DNA of 64,000 nt from Actinomycetales bacterium (GTDB lineage: Bacteria; Actinomycetota; Actinomycetes; Mycobacteriales; Micromonosporaceae). A program made the position numbers and the translations under genes. The first letter of the stretch is position 1. Each line of letters begins with the position of its first letter. Shown here one piece after another: positions 1 through 8,722 of this stretch. The DNA lies in contig PKFB01000064.1 of assembly GCA_002919305.1 (NCBI GenBank), forward strand, positions 57,483-121,482, given 5' to 3'. The notes below the pieces were generated by a model. It was not told the origin of the DNA and made no database searches. It was given only the letters and a program-made list of their open reading frames with translations.

Positions 1-222
1 CTGTCCGACGTCGCCGAGCGGCTCACCGCCGCTCATACGGACTGGCAAACCGAGATCCAACCCGACACCGCCACTGTGGTGCTCCGGCTGCCGGTTTTCA
101 CTCCGGCGGATCGAGAGTTGATCGGGGACGACGCGGCGCTGCTCACCATTGAGCCCTTGGTACGCCCCATCGCGTCCAGCTCCGAGGACCTCACAGCCGA
201 CCCGACGACCACCCTGAACTGA
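1..222 (+). CDS. C-terminal fragment of an unidentified protein
   Basis: The first reading frame is open from base 1 to a TGA at 220-222 and gives the last 73 residues of a protein whose start lies outside the window. The fragment is acidic, with a beta-strand-like stretch (TATVVLRLPVF) and a polar tail. I do not recognise a family. A bidirectional hairpin follows before the convergent xylanase gene. Codon choice is GC-rich as in the neighbours, so it is probably real coding sequence. Confidence 0.5.
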   Translation: MSDVAERLTAAHTDWQTEIQPDTATVVLRLPVFTPADRELIGDDAALLTIEPLVRPIASSSEDLTADPTTTLN

Positions 223-361
223 GCGCGTGAAGCCGACGGACACACCGCTGTCCGGTTAACCGGCTGACCATGACGCCGCCGGCCGCGGCGGCTCCTCAAG
301 GCCGCCGCGGCCGACTGAAGGGGAGGCGTCGGCCCGGCCTTATCGGCCGAACGGGGACGCT

Positions 362-406
362 GGTGTGGGGCGTGGCCACAATCGGGGGGTGGCCGCACCC
401 CACACC
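362..406. terminator. Candidate bidirectional terminator
   Basis: A perfect 9-bp inverted repeat (ggtgtgggg at 362-370, ccccacacc at 398-406) encloses a second smaller hairpin and is followed by gttt. It lies between the convergent ends of the first gene and the xylanase. Confidence 0.5.
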
Positions 407-440
407 GTTTCAGTGACCGATGTCAAGACACTGCGGTGGC

Positions 441-1571
441 TTACCGGGGCGCGCCTGGGGCGCGGGTGAGCAGGGCATCGCGGATCGCGTACCAGGCCGG
501 CTTGGGACGCAGGTTCTCGTCGAGCGGAGTTGCGGCGCCCTCACCAGGGAAGAAACCCGGCACCCAGGAGTGGGCATCGCTGACACCCCACAGGGTGAAG
601 GAGACACAGCGAGCCACCGCCAGGCAGGCCGAGACCATCCGACCGAAGTATTCGGCTTGCCGTTCCAGCTGCTCTTCGGTGACCGGCAGCGGCATCCGTA
701 CGTCCGCCTCGGTGATGGCCACCTCAAGACCCAGGTCGGCGAAGCGCTGGAGTTGCTCGGCGAACCGCTCGGGATAGTCGTACTGGACCCCCAGGTGGCC
801 TTGGAAGCCGACTCCGTGGATGGGGATGCCGCGGTCGAGCAGGTCCCGGACCAGCTCATACATACCGTCCGCCTTGGCGGGGTTGGACTCCAGGTTGTAG
901 TCGTTGATGTAGAGCCGCGCGTTCGGGTCCTCCTCGTGGGCCCACTGGAGTACCTGGGCGATGTAGTCCGGGCCGAGCGCCCGATACCAGATCGTTTCAC
1001 GCAGGCTGCCGTCCTCATCGATCGGCTCGTTGACGACGTCCCAGGCGTAGATCCGGCCTCGGAAATGCGCGACCTGAGTCCGGACGTGATCCTCGAGGAA
1101 CTGGGCGAGTTGCTCGTTGGTCCAGGTCCGGCCGATCCAGGAGGGGAGCTGGCCGTGCCAGACCAGGTTGTGGCCGCGGACCACCTGGTTGTTGCGGGCG
1201 GCGGCCTGCATCAGCGGCTCAGCGGCGGTGAAGTCCATCAGGCCGTGCTCGGGTTCGACGGTGTCCCACTTCATCACGTTGCCGTGGGTGACCGTGGAGA
1301 ACTCCCGAGCGATTAGCCGTTGATAGGCGCGATCCCCCAGCAGGGGCGGGTTGTAGACAGCGGTACCGATCAGGAGACCGCGTCGCGCGGCGAGCTGCCG
1401 CAGGCTGAGCGCCCCCCGCTCTGAGGCGTCATCAGCGGGTGTGGTTGTGTCGGACGGGCCGGGGTCAGCGGAGCGAGAGGGAGCGATCAGGGAGGAACCA
1501 CCGAGCAACAGGGTCAGGACGAGCAGACAGATAACCAGCGGCGAGGAGGGTCTGGAGCGGCTGAGCTTCAT
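441..1571 (-). CDS. Secreted GH10 endo-1,4-beta-xylanase
   Basis: Family 10 glycoside hydrolase that would cut beta-1,4-xylan outside the cell. The 376-residue product starts with a signal peptide (basic MKLSRSR, hydrophobic core at about 11-30, likely cleavage near 35). A GH10 barrel with no carbohydrate-binding module follows. Visible motifs are GNVMKWD (98-103), the HNLVWH strand, the acid/base Glu182 in DVVNEP and the nucleophile Glu288 in ITEADV. The ATG at 1571 is chosen over an upstream in-frame start because the signal peptide begins there and AAAGGA sits just upstream. The gene stands alone with its own promoter and operator. GH10 assignment is secure; natural substrate range is inferred. 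Confidence 0.95.
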   Translation of the reverse strand: MKLSRSRPSSPLVICLLVLTLLLGGSSLIAPSRSADPGPSDTTTPADDASERGALSLRQLAARRGLLIGTAVYNPPLLGDRAYQRLIAREFSTVTHGNVMKWDTVEPEHGLMDFTAAEPLMQAAARNNQVVRGHNLVWHGQLPSWIGRTWTNEQLAQFLEDHVRTQVAHFRGRIYAWDVVNEPIDEDGSLRETIWYRALGPDYIAQVLQWAHEEDPNARLYINDYNLESNPAKADGMYELVRDLLDRGIPIHGVGFQGHLGVQYDYPERFAEQLQRFADLGLEVAITEADVRMPLPVTEEQLERQAEYFGRMVSACLAVARCVSFTLWGVSDAHSWVPGFFPGEGAATPLDENLRPKPAWYAIRDALLTRAPGAPR

Positions 1572-1640
1572 CGAGAGTCCTTTCCGCCACGGGTGGGGTG
1601 AGGGTGGGGAGAGGGATAAGCGGGGAGAAGTAGCAGGTAT

Positions 1641-1653
1641 CCGAAAGTTTCGG
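1641..1653. promoter_or_regulatory. Palindromic operator ahead of the xylanase
   Basis: The sequence ccgaaagtttcgg is a perfect palindrome around a central base. It lies 70 bases upstream of the xylanase ATG and just downstream of the predicted transcription start. It matches the GAAANTTTC / CGAAA-type element that I recall from actinomycete xylanase promoters under XlnR/BxlR-like LacI repressors. Its position fits repression by road-block. The repressor itself is not in the window. Confidence 0.6.
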
Positions 1654-1674
1654 CCTGTGATTCGATAATCCAGA

Positions 1675-1703
1675 AAGCTAGTACTCGCCCGATTCCTGGT
1701 CAA
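1675..1703 (-). promoter_or_regulatory. Xylanase promoter (-35/-10)
   Basis: On the minus strand TTGACC (1703-1698) is followed after 17 bases by TAGCTT (1680-1675). This is a good match to a housekeeping sigma promoter, placing the start of transcription near 1668, about 100 bases before the gene. Confidence 0.55.
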
Positions 1704-1779
1704 GAGGTGGAATCAGTGATCGACAGGCCGGAATCACCGTGACGGTGTTGTCGCTCTGCAGCTCAGTAGCATCAAATCT

Positions 1780-2460
1780 GTGAAGGTCCCGGCTCCCGAT
1801 CCCGCAATGATTCGCCAGGCCAGCCTGGAGGAACTGGAGCGGATGGGGATACCTCTGCCGTCAGAGAACTTTCCGTTGATCTGGGAGGCGGGGGATGAGG
1901 TAGAACTCCGACCGATCGAGGAGATCGAAGCCCGGGTCGCGATCCTCGTGGTGATCATGGAGCGGGTGTTCGGCATGCCCGGGGATCTGGCGGTCAAGTG
2001 GCTCCTGGACGCTGACCTCATCGACCATCTCACCCCGACCGAATGGCGCTTTATCGCCGGCGCCGGTGGTAATCCCGACGAATTCAGCCGACACATGGAC
2101 GCGCTGTTCGCGTTCGCCTGGCTACTCGGCTTCGCTGATCACCTCGACCCTGGGATGCAAGCCCCCGAGGGCCTACCCCGGCACTTTCCCCAGCTCCGGG
2201 AGAACGAGTCGTACGCGGCCTGGCGGAGCAAGCACCTGCCAATGCCCAGACCGCCGGAGGAGGCAGCGGTCCTGTTGGACCTCTATTACTGCCTGGACCG
2301 TGTTAACTATGAGGCGTTGCGTGAAGGCCTCCCCCCGCCCGGGCCGGTGAAGCCTCACCAGATCGTGCAGCGGCGTTGGGCCCTGGAGTGGGCTGTGCTC
2401 TTCTCCGGTCCGTTCCATGAGCCCGCGCCCCGGTGGGAGGACGTTGACCTGTCGGTGTGA
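1780..2460 (+). CDS. DUF4272 domain protein
   Basis: A 226-residue soluble acidic protein starting at GTG. The overall pattern resembles DUF4272: an N-terminal LEELERMGIPLP, a Leu/Trp-rich middle (FAFAWLLGFADHLD), then LLDLYYCLDRVNYEA, QRRWALEWA and a final WEDVD. The biochemical function of this family is not known to me. It is divergent from the xylanase and ends at a strong hairpin shared with the convergent MMPL gene. No signal peptide or membrane segment is visible. Confidence 0.75.
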   Translation: MKVPAPDPAMIRQASLEELERMGIPLPSENFPLIWEAGDEVELRPIEEIEARVAILVVIMERVFGMPGDLAVKWLLDADLIDHLTPTEWRFIAGAGGNPDEFSRHMDALFAFAWLLGFADHLDPGMQAPEGLPRHFPQLRENESYAAWRSKHLPMPRPPEEAAVLLDLYYCLDRVNYEALREGLPPPGPVKPHQIVQRRWALEWAVLFSGPFHEPAPRWEDVDLSV

Positions 2461-2491
2461 CAGGGCACTCCGGCTAGGAGAGAGACGGAAT

Positions 2492-2524
2492 GGGCCCGTG
2501 CCGGAAGCTCACCGGCACGGGCCC
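2492..2524. terminator. Strong bidirectional terminator
   Basis: Perfect 13-bp stem (gggcccgtgccgg / ccggcacgggccc) with a 7-base loop between the convergent DUF4272 and MMPL genes. Confidence 0.75.
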
Positions 2525-2568
2525 TAGGAACCTCAGGGGCGTAAACCCTGTTGGGGGTCAGACGGGTA

Positions 2569-4752
2569 TCAGACGGATACCGGGTCACGCTCCTGAGGAG
2601 CCGCGGGGTAAGGGAATGCGGGGGTGGGGTCGGCTTCGTGTTCCCGCAGTCCGAAGCGAGCTTGGAAGCGCTTCAGAGGACCAGGCGCCCACCAGTTCCA
2701 GCGGCCCAGCAGCGTCATCGTGGCCGGTACCAGCAAGCACCGCACAACGGTCGCGTCGACGAACACCGCCACGGCCAACCCGAGGCCTAGCTGCTCGATC
2801 TCGCTGATGCGGGCGGAAGCGAAACCGGCGAAGACGATCACCATGATCGCTGCGGCGCTGGTGATGATCCAGCCGCTGTGCTGCAGGCCCCGCCGGACCG
2901 CGGTGTCGGTGTCGTGGCCAGAGCGGACCAGTTCAGTGATCCGTCCGAGCAGGAACACCTCATAGTCCATGGACAGGCCGAAGGCGAAGGCGAACATGAC
3001 GACCAAGGTGAGCGGGGACAGCGCACCGGTCACCACGGTCTCCAGCTCCTCGGAGAGCCAGCCGTCCTGGAAGACCGCGACCATCACCCCGAAGGTGGCG
3101 CCCAGCGACACGATGTTCATCAGGATCGCCTTGAGCGGGATGACCAGCGAGCCGGTCATCAGGAACAACAGCACAACCATCGCCAGCAGGGTCACCGTGA
3201 GCGCCCCCGGCAGACCGTTGAGGATCGCGTCGATGACATCGCGGATCTCCGCGGCGGATCCAGCCACCCATGACTCTTCAACCGGCCGGTTGTCCCGGAT
3301 GCGTTCGACCAGGTCCTGCGCGGTGGACTCGTGGGAGGCACCCGCGACCGAGATCTGCACGCGGGACAGGTTGTCGGCGAGCTGCTGAGCGGGGGTGATG
3401 TCGGTGACGCCCGGGGTGTCCCGCCAGCCGTCGGCCCAGGCCTGCAGCTGCTCGGCGTCGGTGCGGGCCACCACCATGATCGCGGGCTCGGCGTCCCGGC
3501 CGAAGCGTTCCCCGATGGTCGCCTCAACCCTGACCGATTCGATCTCGGTGGGGAAAGCCTCCAGGCCGCTGAACGCCAGATTCGCCCGCAGCAGGGGGAA
3601 GCCCGCAACCAGCAGCAGCGCCCCGACACCCAGGCTGGTGATCAGCGGACGCCGCTGCACGGTCCGCGCCAGGCTGGCGAAGAACCCGATCTCGGCGGCG
3701 TCACCGTACCGGTGCTGCCGGCGCAGCCGGCGCTTAGACGGCTTGATCCGCTTACGGGCCAGGCGGAGCAGAGCCGCGGTGAGGGTCAGGGAGGCGGTCA
3801 TCGCCGCGAGGGTGGCGGCGATACCAGCGGAGCCGATGGCCTGCAGCGGCGGAATATCGGTGAACATCAACAAGCCGGTCAGGGCCGCGGCGACGGTTAG
3901 CCCACTGAACAGGATCGTCCGTCCGGCGGTGGCCCAGGCACGGCTGACGGCCTCCTCGGGGCTGAAGCCATGCGCCAACTCCTCCCGGTAGCGGGCCACC
4001 AGCAACAGGCCATAGTCGATCGACAGACCGAGGGACAGCAGGGTCACCACCGTCGTGACGGTCGGGTCCAGGGAGAAGAACTGGCTGAAGCCCAGCAGCA
4101 CCAGGAATGAGAAGGCCGAGGTGGCGATCGCGGCCATCAGCGGCAAGCCCGCGGCGATGACGCCACCGAACACCAACACCAGCACCAGCAGCGTCACCGG
4201 CAGGGACATCAGCTCGGAGCGGGACAGGTCTTCCGACACCGCCTCATTGAGCTGCTCGTTGAGCAGGGCGCTGCCGCCGACAGTGACCTCGGCATTCGGT
4301 AACGCGTCGTCCAGTTCCCGGAGCCGATCAGACACCGCCGTGACGGCCGCGTCGTACTCCTCGCTGTCTTCGTCCATCCGCTCCAGGACGACTTCCAACA
4401 GCAGCGCCCGACCATCCTCAGCCAGGTAACCGGGCACTGCGTACGGGTCGACAACCTGGAGGACCCCGGACATCGCGCCCACATCCGCGGCGGTCTCCGT
4501 CACCACTGTCTGGATTTCGGGCGTCTCCACGTCGACCCCGTCAACGAGGACAGCCACCGTAGCGCCGTACTCGCTGTGCTCCGCAAGGACGTTGTACGCC
4601 TGGAAGGATTCCATGGAGTCGGGGAGGGACTGCTGCGATAGCTTGTCGAACACCGGCCCGGTGGCGAATACCCCTGCTCCGACCGCTACCACCCAGAACA
4701 GCAGTACCAGCCAGCGGTGGCGGTGGCAGAACCGGCCAACTCGCGACGTCAT
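2569..4752 (-). CDS. MMPL-family (RND) membrane transporter
   Basis: A 727-residue protein with the MMPL/RND layout: a first membrane helix at about 14-32 (WLVLLFWVVAVGAGVF), a large extracytoplasmic loop, a block of five helices from about 180, a second loop, and a second block of helices with the paired signature GLSMDYEVFLLGR. The repeat-one equivalent is GLSIDYGLLLVARY. In actinobacteria this family exports lipids, siderophores or drugs using the proton gradient; the substrate here cannot be told. The start is supported by GGAG about 8 bases upstream. It ends in an Asp/Pro-rich cytoplasmic tail. Confidence 0.93.
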   Translation of the reverse strand: MTSRVGRFCHRHRWLVLLFWVVAVGAGVFATGPVFDKLSQQSLPDSMESFQAYNVLAEHSEYGATVAVLVDGVDVETPEIQTVVTETAADVGAMSGVLQVVDPYAVPGYLAEDGRALLLEVVLERMDEDSEEYDAAVTAVSDRLRELDDALPNAEVTVGGSALLNEQLNEAVSEDLSRSELMSLPVTLLVLVLVFGGVIAAGLPLMAAIATSAFSFLVLLGFSQFFSLDPTVTTVVTLLSLGLSIDYGLLLVARYREELAHGFSPEEAVSRAWATAGRTILFSGLTVAAALTGLLMFTDIPPLQAIGSAGIAATLAAMTASLTLTAALLRLARKRIKPSKRRLRRQHRYGDAAEIGFFASLARTVQRRPLITSLGVGALLLVAGFPLLRANLAFSGLEAFPTEIESVRVEATIGERFGRDAEPAIMVVARTDAEQLQAWADGWRDTPGVTDITPAQQLADNLSRVQISVAGASHESTAQDLVERIRDNRPVEESWVAGSAAEIRDVIDAILNGLPGALTVTLLAMVVLLFLMTGSLVIPLKAILMNIVSLGATFGVMVAVFQDGWLSEELETVVTGALSPLTLVVMFAFAFGLSMDYEVFLLGRITELVRSGHDTDTAVRRGLQHSGWIITSAAAIMVIVFAGFASARISEIEQLGLGLAVAVFVDATVVRCLLVPATMTLLGRWNWWAPGPLKRFQARFGLREHEADPTPAFPYPAAPQERDPVSV

Positions 4753-5587
4753 TTGCCTGCTCCATCACTGTGTTCGTTTCCGTCGTGTCATCGCTGAGCC
4801 TGCCGGTTACCGCCGGCTTATCCCATCCGGGCAGCACCCTGGTTCATCCCCAGGGAGACCCCCGAATTTGGGGTAGGGATAACCCGAACACGTTCCGACC
4901 CTGGCGTCCTGTGCCGCCGCTATGGGCGCAAGGCGCTACTGCGTCCCCGACGTGACATTTTTTCGGCAGCAAGAGGTTTTGATGGGTTTCGATGTCCTTG
5001 TGGCGCTGGGAAGCGCGTGTTTGCGGCGATCCGGGTAGATAAGGTGTGAAGATTTGAGAAGGAACGGGTGGATGGTCCCGTTGTGGCGGCGCCTCAACAC
5101 CGCTCCCACTCGCCATCGGAGTTCAGAGCCTGGGGCGCGCGGTAGGGATTCTTATGGGATTTCATCCGCACGTACCGCTGACGTCAGCGTTCAACGCGGT
5201 GTTATGTGGCACAAGGCGTGCTCTTAACCGGAGTTCGCCTCCCATGACGCCTGACCAGTTCCGAAGCTCGGCGTCGGATACACGCACCGAGCTGGATGGC
5301 GCTCGCTGCCCCACAACTCCCTCGATCGAGACGACATTATGGTTTGCCCGGTTTTTCGACGGGAAACACCTAAGCCTGGGAAAACGTATAACGTGAGTAA
5401 CGCGCGTACGCTCGGCGCCGCTCGTGGCCGTTTGCGTCTCAAGAAAGTTCAAGGCGCCGGGAAACGTGATCGAGAATGCCGAGCGTGACAAGCCGAAGAA
5501 GGTGGATGTGTAAATAGCTTGTGTGGGCTCGGTGACATCTTGCCCCTCTGCCCGTTGCGCAGGTCAGTAGGGGACTAATGTCTGTCC
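4753..5587. other. Gene-free divergent region between MMPL and add
   Basis: About 830 bases between divergent starts. No reading frame here has a convincing product. It holds short inverted repeats (ccctgg/ccaggg near 4848-4862, ccccgaatttgggg near 4860-4873) and a perfect 14-bp palindrome at 5176-5189. No tRNA or riboswitch fold was recognised by eye. Confidence 0.5.
5176..5189. promoter_or_regulatory. 14-bp perfect palindrome, possible operator
   Basis: cgctgacgtcagcg reads identically on both strands and contains the TGACGTCA core. It lies about 425 bases upstream of both the MMPL and add starts. TetR- or GntR-type repressors bind such sites, but no regulator gene is adjacent. Confidence 0.3.
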
Positions 5588-6706
5588 ATGGCCGCATCGA
5601 ACAGATCAGTACCGACCGAGGAAGAGATCCGGCGCGCCCCCAAGGTCCTGCTGCACGACCACTTGGACGGGGGCCTGCGCCCGTCCACCATCATCGAACT
5701 AGCTGACGCCGTCGGTTACGACCGGTTGCCTGCCCGGGAGCCCGAAGCCCTGGGGCGTTGGTTTGTGGAGGCCGCCGATTCCGGGTCGCTGGAGCGTTAC
5801 CTGGAGACCTTCACGCACACCGTCGCGGTCATGCAGACAGCCGAAGCGTTGCACCGCGTGGCTGCCGAGTGCGCGTTTGATCTCGCCGCCGACGGCGTCG
5901 TGTACGCCGAAGTGAGGTTCGCCCCCGAACTGCACACGGAGGCCGGGCTCTCCTTGGAGCAGGTGATCGAGGCGGTGCTCGACGGCTTCGCCGACGGCAC
6001 CCGTCAGGCCGCCGAGGCCGGCTATCAGATCCGAGTGGGGACATTGCTGACCGCCATCCGGCACGCCGCCCGTTCCATGGAGATCGCCCAGCTGGCGGTT
6101 CGCTACCGAGACATCGGCGTCGTCGGCTTCGACATCGCAGGGGCTGAGGCTGGGTACCCACCCACCCGACACCTGGACGCCTTCGAGTACCTGCAGCGTG
6201 AGAACGCGCATTTCACGATCCACGCTGGTGAGGCGTTTGGGCTCCCCAGCATCTGGCAGGCGATCCAGTGGTGTGGCGCCGACCGGCTGGGACACGGAGT
6301 GCGCATCGTCGATGACATCGTCCCCGGCCCGCAGGGCGGTGCGGAGGGGGCGAAGCTCGGGCGACTGGCCGCCTACATCAGGGACAAGCGCATCCCTCTT
6401 GAGCTGTGCCCGTCATCCAATGTGCAGACCGGCGCGGCTCGGTCGATCGCGGAACACCCGATCGGACTCCTCACCCAGCTGCGGTTCCGGGTCACCGTCA
6501 ACACCGACAACCGTCTGATGAGCGGGACCTCCATGTCGCGTGAGATGGCGTTGCTGGCGGAGGCCTTCGGATACGGCTGGGAAGAGCTGCGGTGGTTCAC
6601 GGTCAACGCGATGAAGAGCGCGTTCCTCCCCTTCGATGAACGGCTGGTCTTCATCAACGACGTGATCAAGCCCGCGTACGCCCAACTCATCCAGGGAACG
6701 GACTGA
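5588..6706 (+). CDS. add: Adenosine deaminase
   Basis: Zinc hydrolase converting (deoxy)adenosine to (deoxy)inosine in purine salvage. The 372-residue product has the family motifs in order: HDHLDG (zinc His23 and His25), [26 protein letters not shown] and the metal Asp in [11 protein letters not shown]. It is the longer actinobacterial form. AGGGGAC lies 11 bases before the ATG; a CTG two codons earlier is a possible alternative. It stands alone but belongs functionally with the deoC/upp/mutase salvage genes at 18-25 kb. Confidence 0.95.
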   Translation: MAASNRSVPTEEEIRRAPKVLLHDHLDGGLRPSTIIELADAVGYDRLPAREPEALGRWFVEAADSGSLERYLETFTHTVAVMQTAEALHRVAAECAFDLAADGVVYAEVRFAPELHTEAGLSLEQVIEAVLDGFADGTRQAAEAGYQIRVGTLLTAIRHAARSMEIAQLAVRYRDIGVVGFDIAGAEAGYPPTRHLDAFEYLQRENAHFTIHAGEAFGLPSIWQAIQWCGADRLGHGVRIVDDIVPGPQGGAEGAKLGRLAAYIRDKRIPLELCPSSNVQTGAARSIAEHPIGLLTQLRFRVTVNTDNRLMSGTSMSREMALLAEAFGYGWEELRWFTVNAMKSAFLPFDERLVFINDVIKPAYAQLIQGTD

Positions 6707-7808
6707 ACACGTCACATCACTGTGGACATGAGCTGGAGACGGCCGGGCCGGTGGGTGTCGCAGAGCGTGTGAGCGTCGCCCGCACCGGTCCGGCCCTGGT
6801 GCTGTGCTGCGGTTCGGTACGTGGGATTCCACCGGCCTTGCCGGTCTGACAGGGCTGCTCCGGAAGCGGCGGTGTACCGCCACTGCGGTGGCGCGCTCAT
6901 ACTGATCTTCGCTGCAGGACCGGCGCCGTGGACAGGGAGCGCCAGCCTCCGCCGGCGCGGTTTCACTCCGGGTGGTGACCATCAACAATCCGCTACGCGG
7001 GAGCGGTTGCCGCGCTCGGAGCGGGGCCGACGGGAGCGGCCGAACCTGCTCGATGTCCAGACCTTCACCAGTGATGTGGTCATAGCCGATCCGGCACTCC
7101 CTCACCCCTGAGACCTCTATCGAGCACGAAATTGTCATATGTCGTTGACGGCAAGACGCCGCCTTTCTGATCGATAAGGGAAGGTGTGTAAGCGATACCC
7201 CGTCTGCCAGGCGTAACCGTAGGGCGTTGTCCGGGTGATAACGAATCGTGCGAGCCGCGGTGTTTCCTGATGGTCGCACAAAGGTTCACATGGGAGGACC
7301 GCTGGGCCGGTTAACGCGCTGTCAGGGAGATTGATGAGTGATCATGTCGAAGTGTGGGGCATCGGTTCGGTAACTGGCGGGATTGGTCCGTCGTTACATA
7401 GGTGAGATTTATTCATCAGTCACTGATTTTCGATTCTTGAAAGGTGTCGCAAGTGTGTGGTTTTTAGCGCTTTTAGTTCTGTGCTTACTGTAGAAATTCT
7501 GTGGTTACTCGATTGTGGAAACCTGGGCATGAAGATGACGCTTCGGATGTCCTGTTTGCGGAAATCGTGGATTTCTCACCTTGAAAGTTGATGTATTGGA
7601 TCAGGCGGTGCTACGGGCGCCGGAGGAGGAGTGGTACGGGCTAGCTCCTTAACGCTTTCAAACGCGGAGTGCATCGGAGTGGACTGTCGGCGCCATGAGA
7701 TGTGAACGCAATGAGATTGCGATTTCGTCGGCTGTGCGGTGTCGGCCCACTGATTCGTGGCTACCGCCGCGTTAAGGCCGTGACGGGGAAGGGGCGTAGC
7801 GCGCGTAC
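6707..7808. other. 1.1-kb gene-free stretch, partly AT-rich
   Basis: Between add and the DUF1269 gene no frame encodes a recognisable protein. From about 7320 to 7750 the base composition drops clearly below that of the surroundings, with runs such as tttattcatcagtcactg. Only short hairpins are visible (for example accgc-cact-gcggt at 6876-6889). It could be a remnant of an inserted element, a nucleoid-protein site or an unrecognised RNA; I see no tRNA or known riboswitch. Confidence 0.4.
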
Positions 7809-8369
7809 CTATCCCTGGGATGCGCTGGGGTTTTGAGGGTTTTCGGGGTCGGACGGTATCTCGCCAAGGGCGATGCGGACCGCGTGGATCGCCGCATCTG
7901 ACAGATCCGACTCCACCAGGGCGGCACCGGGGAATCGAGCCAGTTCCCGCTGGAGATCACCCAAGTGCACATGGCTGACCAAGAGGGCTAGTGCCGCACT
8001 GCCAGGAGGGACCGTTTCTCGCAATTGGCGGATCTTTTCGTCTCGAATCCCAGTATCGATGAGTTTGGCCAAAAGTGCCCCGGTGCCCGCAGTTGCGGCG
8101 CCTCCTACTAAACCACCGAGCGGGCCGCCCAGTAGAGTGCCGATAAGCAGTCCCCATACTCCACCAGAGAGGGCACCCCGTCCGGTGGAGATGTCTGTCG
8201 TTTCCTGCACCGTTGAACGACCGTCTGGGGCCCGCGTGATGAACACCGCGTCGTGTACGGTGATCTGCCCGTGCTGTTGCATCCGCAAAGCAGTAAGGAG
8301 GAACTCTTGGGCCTTGAGCGGATCATCAAATCCGATGACTAGCAACCGACGTGCGTCCTGGGGCACCAC
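7809..8369 (-). CDS. DUF1269 family protein with glycine-zipper hydrophobic core
   Basis: About 187 residues. The N-terminal part has LLVIGFDDPLKAQEFLL and the TVHDAVFITR strand typical of DUF1269. A Gly-rich hydrophobic segment (GVWGLLIGTLLGGPLGGLVGG) resembles a membrane-associating glycine zipper. The C-terminal half alternates strands and helices (GSAALALLVSHVHL). The start is uncertain. GTG at 8369 or 8366 is preferred because AGGTG lies just upstream and homology begins there, although the frame stays open to 8531. The gene is divergent from the conservon. Function unknown; the family is often linked to stress responses. Confidence 0.75.
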   Translation of the reverse strand: MVPQDARRLLVIGFDDPLKAQEFLLTALRMQQHGQITVHDAVFITRAPDGRSTVQETTDISTGRGALSGGVWGLLIGTLLGGPLGGLVGGAATAGTGALLAKLIDTGIRDEKIRQLRETVPPGSAALALLVSHVHLGDLQRELARFPGAALVESDLSDAAIHAVRIALGEIPSDPENPQNPSASQG

Positions 8370-8722
8370 GATCACCTCATCAGTCGGTGAGAACGGGCAT
8401 ACCAAGAGTAATGTCAGATCTTGTGATGCCGCAGCGGACGGCCGGGGACGCCGCGGTGCGACTGAAGCGGTAAGGTGACCACCGCGGTCTTCGCAGTCGA
8501 TGTCCCCATCCTGCGATCGACCGGGGCTCATCGACGTTTTTTACTCTCAGTAAGAAGTCGAATGACAGTAAGCGACAACCGGGCCACTCCAGTTGAAGAA
8601 CCCCTCAACAGACTTGTCTCGACCAGCCATCCGCTCTTTCTCTTTGACACTGGCCGTGATGGAATCTCGGGGGTTCGATCCTGGTCAACTCGGCAGACGC
8701 GAGAACATCGGAGGGCGGCTAC
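8370..8722. other. Divergent promoter region of the DUF1269 gene and the conservon
   Basis: About 350 bases without a gene. It contains a T-run (gacgttttttactctcag), a near-direct repeat cagtaaga/cagtaagc around 8549-8569 and an isolated TTGACA at 8644-8649 with no good -10 at 17 bases. A strong GGAGGG at 8710-8715 serves the TTG start of the next gene. Confidence 0.4.

Noticed and set aside
420..1316. 298-codon plus-strand frame over the xylanase
   Set aside because: Exact antisense of a clear GH10 gene with all catalytic motifs on the minus strand.
6413..7279. 288-codon minus-strand frame overlapping the end of add
   Set aside because: It is antisense to adenosine deaminase over its last third, has Arg/Ser/Pro-rich sequence without motifs, and no ribosome site; typical GC-rich shadow.
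8665..8690. tRNA T-arm-like gggttcgatcc
   Set aside because: No acceptor stem, anticodon arm or CCA partner can be folded around it; no tRNA genes were found in the window.
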